DNA of 64,000 bases from Rhodospirillaceae bacterium LM-1 (GCA_902725215.1 CACUVI010000001.1:248001-312000); one strand, 5' to 3'; positions 26,251 to 35,857 are shown, numbered from the stretch's first letter. Numbers and translations: made by a program. Notes: generated by a model not told the origin, from the sequence alone.

Positions 26251-28038
26251 GTGTCTATTTCTCAGTCCGCCCGCTTCGGCTGGATGCGGAGCGTGTTGCC
26301 GTTTCTCTCTTGGATGCCCTTAATCAACAAGCGCACCGTTGGCTCCGATTTGTCGGCAGGCTTGACCGGCGCCATCGTGGTTCTGCCGCAAGGCGTCGCT
26401 TTTGCCACCATCGTAGGCATGCCGCCGGAATATGGTTTGTATGCGGGCATCATCCCGGCCATCGTGGCGGCCCTGTTCGGATCGAGCTGGCATTTGGTGT
26501 CCGGGCCGACCACGGCGGCATCGCTGGTCTTGTTCTCTTCGCTCTCGGCCCTGGCCGAGCCTGGTTCTGCGGACTATGTGAAACTGGCGCTGACCCTGGC
26601 CATGATGGTGGGGCTGTTGGAATTGGCCCTTGGACTGTTTCGTCTGGGATCGATCGTCAATTTCATCTCGCACTCAGTGGTGATCGGATTCACGGCAGGG
26701 GCAGGCGTGTTGATCGCCGCCAATCAGATCAAGAATTACTTCGGCTTGCCGATTCCCCGCGGGGCGCATTTCTTAGACATTTTCATCTATCTGTTCACGC
26801 ATCTAAGCGCCATTTCCTGGGCCGTGGCCGGTGTGGCGACGACAACGCTGCTTAGCGGCATTTTAGTGCGCCGCTATCTGCCCAAAATCCCCTATATGAT
26901 CGTTGCGATCTTGGCGGGCAGTCTGCTTTCGGTTGCTCTCAATTTCTGGTTTGCGGCAGGCATTCCCACCGTCGGCGCCCTACCCGCCAGCTTACCGCCC
27001 CTCTCGGCGCCCAGCTTCGATCCAGCGGTCTGGAAGCAGTTGGCTTCGCCCGCCCTTGCCGTCACCCTGTTCGCCCTGACCGAGGCCTTGTCGATTTCCA
27101 GGGCGCTGGCCGTGCGCAGCGGCCAGCACATCAACGGCAATCAGGAATTCATTGGCCAGGGCCTGTCCAACGTCGCGGGCAGTTTCTTCTCGGCCTATGT
27201 CGCCACGGGATCGTTCAACCGCAGCGGCCTCAATTTCGATTCGGGAGCCAAGACGCCGCTGGCCGCCATCATCGCTGGCGCCGCCCTTGCCTTGATCGTC
27301 GTCCTTGTCGCCCCCTTCGCCGCCTATATGCCAAACGCCGCCATGGCTGGCGTCTTGATGCTGGTTTCCTATGGCCTGATCGATCAGCACCATATCCGTC
27401 AAATTCTAAAGACCAGCCGGGCGGAAAGCGCTGTCTTGCTGGTGACTTTCTTTTCCACGCTGTTTCTTGAGTTGCAAGAAGCGATTTTCGCGGGCGTTCT
27501 GCTGTCGCTGCTGCTTTATCTCAACCGCACATCGCATCCTAAAATCAGCATCCGGGTCCCCGACCCGGATCATGCATCGCGCAAATTCATCACGAATCTG
27601 GCTTTGCCCGAATGTCCGCAGTTGCGCATCGTGCGCATCGACGGCTCGCTGTTTTTCGGCGCGGTCAATTATTTCCAGGAAACCCTGCGCACCTACGAGC
27701 AGGAGCACCCCGAGCAAAAGCGTCTGATGATCGAAATGTCGGGGGTCAATTTCGTCGATATCGCGGGCGCAGAAGCCTTGGCCCAGGAAGCGAAGCGTTT
27801 TAGAAAACGCGGCGGCGCGCTCTATCTTCTGAACACCAAGGCAAGCGTGACCGAAACCTTGCATCAGGGCGGCTATGACGCCGAGATTGGGGCCGCGAAT
27901 TTCTTTCATTCAAAAACGCAGGCCCTGCGCAACATCTATCCGCAGCTTGACCATGACATCTGCAAATCCTGCAAGCAGCATGTCTTCATTGAATGCAAGC
28001 TGGCGGGACGCAAGGAGCCTATGGAAGACGCCGCCTGA
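26251..28038 (+). CDS. SulP-family anion transporter with STAS domain
   Basis: The 595-residue protein starts at a GTG, ten bases after a strong GGAGG. The membrane part (about residues 15-420) has the SulP signature region (DLSAGLTGAIVVLPQGVAFATIVGMPPEYGLYAGIIPAIVAALFGSS), then GPTTAASLVLFS and FTAGAGVLIAANQIKNYFG. A STAS domain follows at about 455-570 (LRIVRIDGSLFFGAVNYFQE, IEMSGVNFVDIAGAEALAQEA). The C-terminus ends with an unusual Cys/His cluster (HDICKSCKQHVFIECK). Members carry sulfate, bicarbonate or other anions; the substrate is not known. Confidence 0.92.
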   Translation: MSISQSARFGWMRSVLPFLSWMPLINKRTVGSDLSAGLTGAIVVLPQGVAFATIVGMPPEYGLYAGIIPAIVAALFGSSWHLVSGPTTAASLVLFSSLSALAEPGSADYVKLALTLAMMVGLLELALGLFRLGSIVNFISHSVVIGFTAGAGVLIAANQIKNYFGLPIPRGAHFLDIFIYLFTHLSAISWAVAGVATTTLLSGILVRRYLPKIPYMIVAILAGSLLSVALNFWFAAGIPTVGALPASLPPLSAPSFDPAVWKQLASPALAVTLFALTEALSISRALAVRSGQHINGNQEFIGQGLSNVAGSFFSAYVATGSFNRSGLNFDSGAKTPLAAIIAGAALALIVVLVAPFAAYMPNAAMAGVLMLVSYGLIDQHHIRQILKTSRAESAVLLVTFFSTLFLELQEAIFAGVLLSLLLYLNRTSHPKISIRVPDPDHASRKFITNLALPECPQLRIVRIDGSLFFGAVNYFQETLRTYEQEHPEQKRLMIEMSGVNFVDIAGAEALAQEAKRFRKRGGALYLLNTKASVTETLHQGGYDAEIGAANFFHSKTQALRNIYPQLDHDICKSCKQHVFIECKLAGRKEPMEDAA

Positions 28039-28045
28039 AACCGCA

Positions 28046-28072
28046 TTCCCGCAGGCGTAACGCCTGCGGGAA
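28046..28072. terminator. Strong hairpin between convergent sulP and multicopper oxidase genes
   Basis: TTCCCGCAGGCG and CGCCTGCGGGAA form a perfect 12-base stem with a TAA loop, placed between two convergent genes. There is no T-tract on either side, so it may protect mRNA 3' ends or terminate inefficiently rather than be a classic intrinsic terminator. Confidence 0.6.
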
Positions 28073-28085
28073 GCGTTAGCCAAGC

Positions 28086-29537
28086 TCAGATATAATCGAC
28101 CGTCGTCATCATGCCCGCCGCCATATGGAACAGATTATGGCAATGCAAGGGCCAGCGGCCAGGATTGTCGGCGTCGAAAGCCACCGTCACCTCGCCCATG
28201 GCGGCAGGAACGAGAACCGTATCTCGCATCGCCCCCTTCACACGCTGGGAACCAAGCGCCACCACCTGGAAATGATGGCCATGCAGGTGCATGGGATGGG
28301 CCATCATCGAATGATTGAGCATGGTCAGCTCGATCCGTTCGCCCTTTTTCACCTTCAAGGGATCGTCCTGGCCATAGGTCTTTCCGTTCATCGTCCAAAC
28401 ATAACGGCCCATGATCTCGCCCAATTCGACCATCAGCTTGCGGTCGGGCGCTTTTTCGGGCAAGGACCTTACGGCGGTCAACCGTCTTTCCAGCGACAGA
28501 TCCAATAGCCTGGATGCCGCCTTGCCTTCGCCCGACAGTTTGCTCACCTTGGCGCCGTTCGTCGCCAGAATGACGCCCGTCCGCTCGATAGCCGCCTCAC
28601 GCAGGGCCAGGATGGGAAAGGCTCCGCCATCCTTCGGAATATCCAGCAGCAGATCAATCCGCTGCCCCATGGATAAAGGAAAGCTGCTGCCCTGAACGGG
28701 CCTGACCGGATTGCCATCGACGCTTAACGTCATCGCCGCCAAGCCGCCGGTGTCGATGGTAAATGCCGTGGTGGTCGCCCCATTGATGATGCGCAGACGC
28801 ACCCGCCCCCCCTTCTCGACTTTCACGATTTCTGGATCGTCCAAGGTGCGGTCGTTGGCGAGATAGGCGTCGTAATCGACATCGTTGGCATGGCCCATGG
28901 TCATGGGAGCGGCTTGGCCGCCATGCCCCATATGCGCGCCATGCTCATGCCCTGTCGTGCCGTGCCGGGGAGCCACGGCAGGCATCGAATGTCCGGCATG
29001 TCCGCCGCCACCGCCTTGCAGCGTCTTCAACAATTCATCGGGCAAGGTGAAGGCGAAGTCGTGCAGCAAGATCACCACCTCTTGCACATCGTCCTTTGCA
29101 TCCTCGCGCACGATCAACGGCGCCGCCATCAGAAGCTGTTCTTGCAGGCCGTGATGCGAATGCATCCAGTGGGTGCCGGGACGCAACGGAAAATCATAAT
29201 CCCAGCTCTGGCCGTTCGGGATCGGGTCTTGCCCAATGCCGGGCACGCCGTCCTGCGCCACCGGCGGCGTCTGGCCGTGCCAGTGGATCAGGCTGGGTTC
29301 GCCCGCTTGGTTGGTCAGGCGCACCCTAAAGCGCTCTCCCGACTTGGCGCGAACGCCTTGGGTGCCGTCGGGCTGGCGAATGGCGAAAACGCTGGCCGGT
29401 TTGCCCTTGACCTCAAGCGTGCGTTTTTCGATGGTCAGTTGGACAGGCGCTGCGGCCTGCGCGTATTTCGGCAATGTGGCCCAGGCGCTTGCCATGGCCG
29501 TGGCCGCCAGCAACTGGCGGCGTGAAAGATCGATCAT
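28086..29537 (-). CDS. Multicopper oxidase (CueO/CopA-like), Tat-exported
   Basis: The 483-residue protein has a twin-arginine-like signal (LSRRQLLAATAMASAWA). The copper ligands are all visible: HWHG (85-88), HWMHSHHG (123-130), HPMHLHGHHF and HCHNLFHMAAGMM, giving type 1, 2 and 3 sites with an axial Met. Residues 176-217 form a Gly/His/Met-rich insert typical of copper-handling members. It likely oxidises Cu(I) in the periplasm for copper tolerance. GAGG precedes the ATG by five bases. It lies in one orientation with the small Cys/His protein gene upstream (29573-29944). Confidence 0.92.
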   Translation of the reverse strand: MIDLSRRQLLAATAMASAWATLPKYAQAAAPVQLTIEKRTLEVKGKPASVFAIRQPDGTQGVRAKSGERFRVRLTNQAGEPSLIHWHGQTPPVAQDGVPGIGQDPIPNGQSWDYDFPLRPGTHWMHSHHGLQEQLLMAAPLIVREDAKDDVQEVVILLHDFAFTLPDELLKTLQGGGGGHAGHSMPAVAPRHGTTGHEHGAHMGHGGQAAPMTMGHANDVDYDAYLANDRTLDDPEIVKVEKGGRVRLRIINGATTTAFTIDTGGLAAMTLSVDGNPVRPVQGSSFPLSMGQRIDLLLDIPKDGGAFPILALREAAIERTGVILATNGAKVSKLSGEGKAASRLLDLSLERRLTAVRSLPEKAPDRKLMVELGEIMGRYVWTMNGKTYGQDDPLKVKKGERIELTMLNHSMMAHPMHLHGHHFQVVALGSQRVKGAMRDTVLVPAAMGEVTVAFDADNPGRWPLHCHNLFHMAAGMMTTVDYI

Positions 29538-29572
29538 GTCATCCTCGTGGTTCTATCGTTGAAATCGAAAGA

Positions 29573-29944
29573 TCAGGCGAGAATGGCGGATTTGGGAGGC
29601 GGCGTTTCAAGGGGGATCGGCAGGCTGTCGGCCCACTCGGAAGACAAGGGCGGATAGGCGCTGAAAGCCAAGCGCGTAGGAAGCGCCAAAGGTTCGCTCA
29701 GCATCACGGCCATGCCCTGGCAAGCCTGGCAGGCGGCGGCCTTCATAGGTTTGTGGTCGGTGGGAAGATTGCCCTCATGGCAATCGCCATGAGACATTTG
29801 CGCTTGATCGGGCATAGGCGCGCTGGACAAGGCAAGAACCGGCGGCATGGCGTGCGAAACCAGCAACGCCAAGGCCAATAGGCCGCTTGCCAACCACCTG
29901 CCCCATCTGCCCTTAGCCATCGTCATGACATTAGTCTTAGTCAT
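29573..29944 (-). CDS. Small exported Cys/His-containing protein, copper-associated by context
   Basis: The 123-residue protein has an N-terminal hydrophobic helix (WLASGLLALALLVSHAMPPVLAL), probably a signal peptide or anchor. The middle has QMSHGDCHEG and ACQACQGMAVM, which together offer metal ligands, and the C-terminus is Pro-rich. It lies 35 bases upstream of the multicopper oxidase gene on the same strand, suggesting a role in copper binding or sensing. I cannot place it in a named family with certainty. In-frame ATGs at 29926 and 29920 are alternative starts. Confidence 0.6.
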   Translation of the reverse strand: MTKTNVMTMAKGRWGRWLASGLLALALLVSHAMPPVLALSSAPMPDQAQMSHGDCHEGNLPTDHKPMKAAACQACQGMAVMLSEPLALPTRLAFSAYPPLSSEWADSLPIPLETPPPKSAILA

Positions 29945-29972
29945 GTTTACGGCGCGTTCAAGGAAAGAATCG

Positions 29973-32201
29973 TCACCCGTCGAAGCGGTTCGAGCGCGGA
30001 AAGCCCGTCGGCGGCAGACGGCCTGCCTGGGCGCGTTCGCCGATCCAGGGACCCAGGTCCGTTTCCGTGCGCACGCGGCCGCCAGAAATCCAGCTAAGGC
30101 CTTCCTTTCTCACGAAGACCTTAAGGTCGGACAGATGCGCATCCTTATAGCGCTGCAAGATCACGCCGCGTCCCTTGCCCATTTCAGGCACCTGATTCAG
30201 CGGGAAGATCAGCATCTTGCGGTTCTCGCCGATGATGGCGACATGATCGCCATCGGCGGGAACGGCGAACATCGCTTTGTCGTCGTCATCCAGATTCATC
30301 ACCTGCTTGCCGGTTCTGGTCGAGGCCAGAACTTCGGTTTCCTCGACCACGAAGCCGCGCCCAAGCGCCGAAGCCAGCAGCAGTTTGTCGCCCGGCTTGT
30401 GAACGACCAGTGTCACGATTTCGGCATCGTTGGGCAGATCGATCATCAGGCGAATGGGTTCGCCATGGCCGCGCCCCTTGGGCAGCTTGTCGCCCGACAG
30501 GGTATAGAAACGACCGTTCGAGGCGAAAACCAGGATCTTCGAGGTGGTGGCAGCAGGCAGGATGAAAGCCGGACCATCTCCTTCCTTGTATTTCAGTTCC
30601 GCCGTGTCTTCCAGATGGCCCTTCATGGCGCGCACCCAGCCCTTTTCGGAAAGCACGACCGTCAGTTCCTCGTGCTCGACCATGGCTTCCATGGGCACGT
30701 CGATCACCGGCGGCGGGCCGGATATGTCGCTGCGCCGTTTGCCAAGCGCCGTTTCCGGGCCGAATTTCTTGCGGATATCTTTGATTTCGGCGCCGATGGC
30801 GCGCCAACGCTTGGCCTCGTCGGCCAGCAAGGATTCCAACTCGGTCTTTTCGGCGCTCAAGCGGTCATGCTCGCGCTTGATCTCGATTTCTTCCAGCTTG
30901 CGCAAAGCCCGCAAGCGCATGTTCAAGATGGCTTCCGCCTGAACGTCCGACAGCTTGAACTTCTTCATCAGCGCGGGCTTGGGTTCATCCTCGTTGCGGA
31001 TGATCTTGATCACCGCGTCCAGGTTGAGATAGGCCACCAGATAGCCGCCCAACACTTCCAGGCGATGATCGATGCGGCCCAGCCTGTGCCTGGCGCGGCG
31101 CTCCAACACCACCATGCGGTGATCGAGGAAAGCGCGCAGAACTTCCTTTAAATTCATGACGCGCGGCACGCCGTCGCCGTCCAGCACATTCATGTTGAGC
31201 GAGATGCGCGTTTCCAGGTCGGTCTGGCGGAACAATTGCTCCATCAACACTTCCGGCTGCGCCGTGCGGTTCTTGGGTTCGAAAACGACGCGCACGATAT
31301 CGGTCGATTCATCGCGCACGTCGGCCAGCAGCGGCAGCTTCTTCTCGGTCAACAAACCGGCGATGCGCTCGATCAGCTTGGCCTTCTGAACCTGATAGGG
31401 AATTTCCGTGACCACCACCTGCCACAGGCCGTGCTTGAGCTTCTCGACCTCCCAGCGGGCGCGCAGACGGAAACCGCCGCGCCCGGTGCGATAGGCTTCC
31501 AAGATGTTCTCGCCGGGTTCCGCCAGGATGCCGCCAGTGGGAAAATCGGGGCCGCGCACGAACTGCACCAGTTCGTCCACCGAACAGCCGGGCTTCTTGA
31601 TGATGTGCGACAGGGCGTCGCAAAGTTCCGAAACATTGTGCGGCGGGATATTGGTCGCCATGCCGACCGCAATGCCCGACGAGCCATTGGCCAGCAGATT
31701 GGGGAAGGCCGAGGGCATGACCACGGGTTCGGATTCCGACCCGTCATAGGTGGGCCTGAAATCGACGGCGTCTTCATCAAGCCCATCCATCAGGGCCTGG
31801 GCCACAGCCGTCAGTTTCGATTCCGTATATCGCATGGCGGCGGCGTTATCGCCGTCGATATTGCCGAAATTGCCCTGCCCTTCCACCAGCGGATAACGCA
31901 CCGCGAAGTCCTGGGCCAAGCGCACCATCGCCTCGTAGACGGCGGAATCGCCGTGCGGGTGATATTTACCGATGACGTCGCCGACCACGCGCGCGCATTT
32001 CTTGAAGCCGGACTCGGGGTCCAACTTCAATTGGCGCATGGCGTACAGGATGCGACGATGCACGGGCTTCAGCCCGTCGCGCACATCGGGCAGCGAACGG
32101 GAAACGATGGTCGATAAGGCATAGGCCAGATAGCGCTCGCTAAGCGCATCGGCCAGACCGGTATCGCGGATTTCGCCGCCATTGGGGGACAGTTCGTTCA
32201 T
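29973..32201 (-). CDS. parC: DNA topoisomerase IV subunit A
   Basis: The 742-residue subunit cuts and rejoins DNA to unlink daughter chromosomes, together with ParE. The N-terminus has [32 protein letters not shown]. The catalytic tyrosine is Y125 in AAAMRYTE. The quinolone-determining loop [10 protein letters not shown] keeps Ser86 and Glu90, the quinolone-sensitive state. The coiled-coil tower region (about 430-470) and a short C-terminal beta-pinwheel ([32 protein letters not shown]) fit ParC rather than GyrA, which is longer. recO is the upstream neighbour; the pair is conserved in Rhodospirillales. Confidence 0.95.
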   Translation of the reverse strand: MNELSPNGGEIRDTGLADALSERYLAYALSTIVSRSLPDVRDGLKPVHRRILYAMRQLKLDPESGFKKCARVVGDVIGKYHPHGDSAVYEAMVRLAQDFAVRYPLVEGQGNFGNIDGDNAAAMRYTESKLTAVAQALMDGLDEDAVDFRPTYDGSESEPVVMPSAFPNLLANGSSGIAVGMATNIPPHNVSELCDALSHIIKKPGCSVDELVQFVRGPDFPTGGILAEPGENILEAYRTGRGGFRLRARWEVEKLKHGLWQVVVTEIPYQVQKAKLIERIAGLLTEKKLPLLADVRDESTDIVRVVFEPKNRTAQPEVLMEQLFRQTDLETRISLNMNVLDGDGVPRVMNLKEVLRAFLDHRMVVLERRARHRLGRIDHRLEVLGGYLVAYLNLDAVIKIIRNEDEPKPALMKKFKLSDVQAEAILNMRLRALRKLEEIEIKREHDRLSAEKTELESLLADEAKRWRAIGAEIKDIRKKFGPETALGKRRSDISGPPPVIDVPMEAMVEHEELTVVLSEKGWVRAMKGHLEDTAELKYKEGDGPAFILPAATTSKILVFASNGRFYTLSGDKLPKGRGHGEPIRLMIDLPNDAEIVTLVVHKPGDKLLLASALGRGFVVEETEVLASTRTGKQVMNLDDDDKAMFAVPADGDHVAIIGENRKMLIFPLNQVPEMGKGRGVILQRYKDAHLSDLKVFVRKEGLSWISGGRVRTETDLGPWIGERAQAGRLPPTGFPRSNRFDG

Positions 32202-32222
32202 GGGGGCTAGATATAGTGGGTA

Positions 32223-32924
32223 TCAGCCCAAACGGTCAACAAGCCGTGTGCGCGCCGCAGGCAAAGGGCGGCCCAAATGGTTGAAAAGCCAGGATTCCAA
32301 GAAAAAACCCGTCAGTTTCAGGCCATCGGCAATGCTGCCGCCCTCCTCCTCGACTAGAAATCCCGGCAACTTCAACAACTTGTCCTTCCATGGCTCGCCC
32401 GCAGACAAGCTGACGGCCCGGCCAGACTTGGGCGAGACATAGGCCAATTGGTCATTCATGCCCGTAGCGGCGCAGCAAGATAGATCGATGCCGAAGCCCA
32501 GTTCGGCCAGCAGGATCATCTCCCAGCGGATATAAGCCTGCTCCCAGCCCTCCTCGCCCAGAATGACCAGCAGGGCGGAAAGCGAATCGAACAGCTCGGT
32601 ATGCGGCTCGCGCTCGGGCAAGGCCGTTTCCACCAACGACAGGGCTGAAATCAGGGCCGCCAGACGGGCCGGATGAACCAAATGGCGCGCGGCGTGGTTG
32701 GTTCGCACCTCGCAAGCCAACGAACCCAGTTGATCCTCAAGCCTAGCCCGCCAGACGGCGTGAACGTGGTTGCCGGGTTCATACTGACCCGCCGCCCTTT
32801 TGCCAGCCCCGCCCCGCACTAGGCCAGCATGACGGCCATGCTCGCGGGTGAGCAGGCTGACGATCAGCCCGCTTTCGCCGAATTTGCGCGTTGTCAGAAC
32901 GATGCCGTCGTCTGTCCAGTCCAT
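32223..32924 (-). CDS. recO: DNA repair protein RecO
   Basis: The 233-residue protein helps RecFOR load RecA at single-strand gaps. The N-terminal OB fold begins MDWTDDGIVLTTRKFGESGLIVSLLTREHGRHAGLVRGGAGK, typical of RecO. The helical domain contains GFGIDLSCCAATG, where other members carry zinc-binding cysteines; the pattern is reduced here. It lies 21 bases upstream of parC on the same strand. Confidence 0.93.
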   Translation of the reverse strand: MDWTDDGIVLTTRKFGESGLIVSLLTREHGRHAGLVRGGAGKRAAGQYEPGNHVHAVWRARLEDQLGSLACEVRTNHAARHLVHPARLAALISALSLVETALPEREPHTELFDSLSALLVILGEEGWEQAYIRWEMILLAELGFGIDLSCCAATGMNDQLAYVSPKSGRAVSLSAGEPWKDKLLKLPGFLVEEEGGSIADGLKLTGFFLESWLFNHLGRPLPAARTRLVDRLG

Positions 32925-32939
32925 TGCAGGAGGCTGGGG

Positions 32940-33164
32940 TTAAGCAACTAAACGCGCATGGGCAATTTCCTTGTGCCCCACCGGACGTACGGCCGTTGAT
33001 GGCACAGTAACAACCGAGACGGTCTCTCCGGTCAGGGTTGAGAATTCTACTTCGTAACCGGCACCGTCCTCATGAACCATCACAACGCAGCCGACATCAC
33101 CCGCTTCCAATCCCGCTTCAGGGATCGCTTCGGTCAATACGACAGCATCGAGTTCCTTGATCAT
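32940..33164 (-). CDS. DUF4926 small protein
   Basis: The protein has 74 residues from the ATG at 33164, six bases after GAGG; a TTG at 33170 is less likely. It has the DUF4926 pattern: IKELDAVVLTEAIPEAGLEAGDVG, then a beta-rich YEVEFSTLTGETVSVVTV. These proteins are small SH3-like beta barrels often encoded beside DUF6883 proteins, as here (the two coding regions are 2 bases apart). A role as antitoxin or immunity partner is plausible but not shown. Confidence 0.8.
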   Translation of the reverse strand: MIKELDAVVLTEAIPEAGLEAGDVGCVVMVHEDGAGYEVEFSTLTGETVSVVTVPSTAVRPVGHKEIAHARLVA

Positions 33165-33166
33165 AT

Positions 33167-33514
33167 TCAACCTCGTCGAACCGGATAGGCCGTTACCAAT
33201 CTTGGCTTGTTGTCGCCGGACGCCACGAACCAGACCGCGTGCAAAACCGGTTTTCGTCCATCCGGGCAGGACAATTCCCCCTCGACAATATACTTCATCC
33301 CAAATTTTGTCTCTGCTTTCGTGACAATCAGGCCTGTTCCGGCATGATCAAGCAAGGCTTGGCACAGACGCTCCCACTCTTCAGCCCCAAAGCCAAATCT
33401 TTTGAAAAAGGATGCTTTCGCCCGACCTGTCGGATGCGTATCCGACAGCAAGTATAGGACAATCTTGTTATCTTCGATAATTGCCTGACGGGCATTCGGC
33501 AAGCGCAATGTCAT
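33167..33514 (-). CDS. DUF6883 small protein
   Basis: The protein has 115 residues from the ATG at 33514, which is preceded by GAGG and lies 6 bases after the era stop. The opening MTLRLPNARQAIIEDNKIVL, the SDTHPTGRAKASFFKRFGF segment and a final strand cluster (HAVWFVASGDNKPRLVTAYP) match DUF6883, a domain also found at the ends of polymorphic toxins. It is paired with DUF4926 directly downstream. The pair interrupts the usual era-recO neighbourhood. Function is unknown; a toxin-like role is inference. Confidence 0.75.
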   Translation of the reverse strand: MTLRLPNARQAIIEDNKIVLYLLSDTHPTGRAKASFFKRFGFGAEEWERLCQALLDHAGTGLIVTKAETKFGMKYIVEGELSCPDGRKPVLHAVWFVASGDNKPRLVTAYPVRRG

Positions 33515-33519
33515 GGGGC

Positions 33520-34410
33520 CTACGCCTCGAAATCCAATCCCCAGGTGGAATAGCGCTCGCGGTCTTCCTGCCAGTTTTCGCGCACCTTGACGAACAAGAA
33601 CAGATGTACCTTGCGTTCCAGCAACTGTTCCAACTCCTGGCGCGCAGCGCTGCCGATGGCTTTGACCATGGCGCCCTTGTCGCCCAGCACGATGGATTTT
33701 TGGCCGTCGCGCTCGACATAGATCGTCACGTCGATCTTGGCGCTGCCGTCCCGGCGCTCTTCCCAAGCCTCGGTTTCCACCGTCGCCTGATAGGGCAGTT
33801 CCTGATAGAGCTTGTGATAGAGCTGTTCGCGCACCACTTCGGCGGCCAGCAGGCGCTGGGGCATGTCGGACAGTTCATCCTCGGGATACAGATAGGGGCC
33901 TTCCGGCATCAGTGATGCCAGCTTGTCGATCAGCACGTCGCAGCCGTCGCCGGTCAGGGCCGAGATCATGAACACCTCATCGAAACAGCCTTCGCCATGC
34001 AGGGTTTCGGCCAGCTTCAACAGCTTGCCCTTGTCGGACTGATCAACCTTGTTGAGCGCCAGCAAGGCGCGCTTCTTCTGTTCCTTCAAACGCGAAACGA
34101 TGGCTTGGCTTTCGGCATCGAATCCCTTGCGCGCATCGATCAGCAGCAACAGCACGTCGGCATCCTCGGCCCCTGTCCAGGCCGCCGCCACCATGGCGCG
34201 GTCAAGCCTGCGCTTGGGCGCAAAGATGCCCGGCGTGTCCATCAGCACCACCTGACATTCGCCATGCATCACGATGCCCAGGACGCGGGTGCGCGTGGTC
34301 TGCACTTTCGATGAAACGATGGACACTTTGGAACCGACCAACTGATTGACCAGCGTCGATTTTCCGGCATTGGGAGCGCCCAGAACGGCGACGAATCCGG
34401 CTTTTGTCAT
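33520..34410 (-). CDS. era: GTPase Era
   Basis: This 296-residue essential GTPase binds 16S rRNA and assists 30S assembly. G1 is GAPNAGKST, G3 is DTPG, and G4 is NKVD. The C-terminal KH domain includes GDKGAMVKAIGSAARQELEQLL. The length is typical. Its start overlaps the end of rnc by 4 bases (ATGA), so the two are translationally coupled, as in most proteobacteria. Confidence 0.96.
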   Translation of the reverse strand: MTKAGFVAVLGAPNAGKSTLVNQLVGSKVSIVSSKVQTTRTRVLGIVMHGECQVVLMDTPGIFAPKRRLDRAMVAAAWTGAEDADVLLLLIDARKGFDAESQAIVSRLKEQKKRALLALNKVDQSDKGKLLKLAETLHGEGCFDEVFMISALTGDGCDVLIDKLASLMPEGPYLYPEDELSDMPQRLLAAEVVREQLYHKLYQELPYQATVETEAWEERRDGSAKIDVTIYVERDGQKSIVLGDKGAMVKAIGSAARQELEQLLERKVHLFLFVKVRENWQEDRERYSTWGLDFEA

Positions 34411-35069
34411 GCATCTACCCTATCCAACAACGACCTAGCGGCCAACTGCTCGGCGGCGCGCTTCGAAGCCCCCTCGCCCGACGCAGCGTAGCCGCCAACC
34501 TGAACCTTGACCTCGAATCTTGGATCATGCGCCGGGCCGCTCTGCCCCACAACCGTATAGACGGGCAAGCCCAGCGAACGCGCCTGGCTCCATTCCTGCA
34601 ACGCCGTCTTGGCGTCCTTGGGCGGCGTCAGGTCCAAAGACAGCATCGGCTCCCACAGGCGCAAGGCCAAGGCCTCGGCTGGGGCCAATCCACCATCTTG
34701 GTAGATGGCGCCCAGCAAGGCCTCCATCACGTCGCCAAGCGCCGACGAACTGCCCTGGCCGCCAGCGTCGAACTCGCCCTTGGAGAATTTGATGAAAGGG
34801 CCGATGTCCAGCGTCCGCGCCGCCTTGGCCGCCGTTTCGCGGCTAACCAATTGGGCATGGCGCTTGGCCAGATCGCCCTCGGCTTCTAGGGGAAAGCGTT
34901 CGATCAACAAACGTGCCACCACCAAGCCCAGCACGCGATCGCCCAGGAATTCCAGACGCTGATAACTGGGGGACAGAGCCGACGACGCGCTGGGATGCGT
35001 CAGCGCCTCGGTCAACAGCCTCGTATTTTTGAAGTGATAGCCCAGGCGCTTTTCGATATCCCGGCTCAT
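34407..35069 (-). CDS. rnc: Ribonuclease III
   Basis: The enzyme has 220 residues from the ATG at 35069. It cleaves double-stranded RNA, including rRNA precursors. The catalytic signature is ERLEFLGDRVLGL, with the second acidic cluster in GDVMEALLGAIYQDGG. A C-terminal double-stranded RNA-binding domain follows (KTALQEWSQARSLGLPVYTV, AASGEGASKRAAEQLAARSL). The start shares one base with the lepB stop (TAATG). Confidence 0.96.
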   Translation of the reverse strand: MSRDIEKRLGYHFKNTRLLTEALTHPSASSALSPSYQRLEFLGDRVLGLVVARLLIERFPLEAEGDLAKRHAQLVSRETAAKAARTLDIGPFIKFSKGEFDAGGQGSSSALGDVMEALLGAIYQDGGLAPAEALALRLWEPMLSLDLTPPKDAKTALQEWSQARSLGLPVYTVVGQSGPAHDPRFEVKVQVGGYAASGEGASKRAAEQLAARSLLDRVDA

Positions 35070-35857
35070 TAACGGACGGGACTGAAGAAGCGGGCGAAAC
35101 GCGTGGCCGACGGCCATTTCCAGAATTCGAACAGGCTGGCCGATCCATCGGTCGAGAACCACAGGAACTCCGCCCGGCCCACCAGATTTTCCGACGGGAT
35201 ATATCCCACTTCCGACAGGAAACGGCTGTCCTTGGAATTGTCGCGGTTGTCGCCCATGGCGAAGAAATGGTTCTCGGGAACCACATATTCGTGCGTATCG
35301 TCCTGGGGCAGCATGTCGCTGATCTCGATGATCGGATGCACCCGCCCACCCGGCAGCGTTTCCAGATACTGGACCATGCGCGTCGTGTTGCCATGCTCGT
35401 TCTTGAAGACGAAATCGGCGACGCGCTCGCGCTTCACCGCTTCGCCATTGATATGCAGGATGCCGCTCTTCACCTGAATGCGGTCGCCCGGCAGACCCAC
35501 GATGCGCTTGATGTAGTCGGTCTTGTTGTCGGTGGGCAATTTGAACACAGCCACGTCGCCGCGCTCGGGCGTGCCTTTGAAAAGCCGCCCTTTGAAGGGG
35601 GCCGCGCTGAAGGGAAAGGAATGTTTCGAATAGCCGTAGGAAAATTTCGACACGAACAGATAGTCGCCCACCAGAAGCGTGGGAATCATCGACCCCGAGG
35701 GAATATTGAACGGTTCATAGGCCAAGGTGCGAATGCCAAGGGCGATCAATCCCGCATAAAGCACGGTCTTCGTGGTTTCGCTCCAGGAACCTTCCTGGGG
35801 CTTGGGCTTTTTGCGCGCCTGGTTGCTGGCGAAGAATCGGGAAATATTGAAATCCAC
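35069..35857 (-). CDS. lepB: Signal peptidase I
   Basis: The 262-residue inner-membrane protease removes Sec and Tat signal peptides. One N-terminal helix (TVLYAGLIALGIRTLAYEPF) precedes the catalytic Ser56 in PSGSMIPTLLVGD. The general base is Lys117 in DYIKRIVGLPGDRI, and the box E motif is FFAMGDNRDNSKDSR. It is the first gene of the lepB-rnc-era unit. Confidence 0.96.
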   Translation of the reverse strand: MDFNISRFFASNQARKKPKPQEGSWSETTKTVLYAGLIALGIRTLAYEPFNIPSGSMIPTLLVGDYLFVSKFSYGYSKHSFPFSAAPFKGRLFKGTPERGDVAVFKLPTDNKTDYIKRIVGLPGDRIQVKSGILHINGEAVKRERVADFVFKNEHGNTTRMVQYLETLPGGRVHPIIEISDMLPQDDTHEYVVPENHFFAMGDNRDNSKDSRFLSEVGYIPSENLVGRAEFLWFSTDGSASLFEFWKWPSATRFARFFSPVR

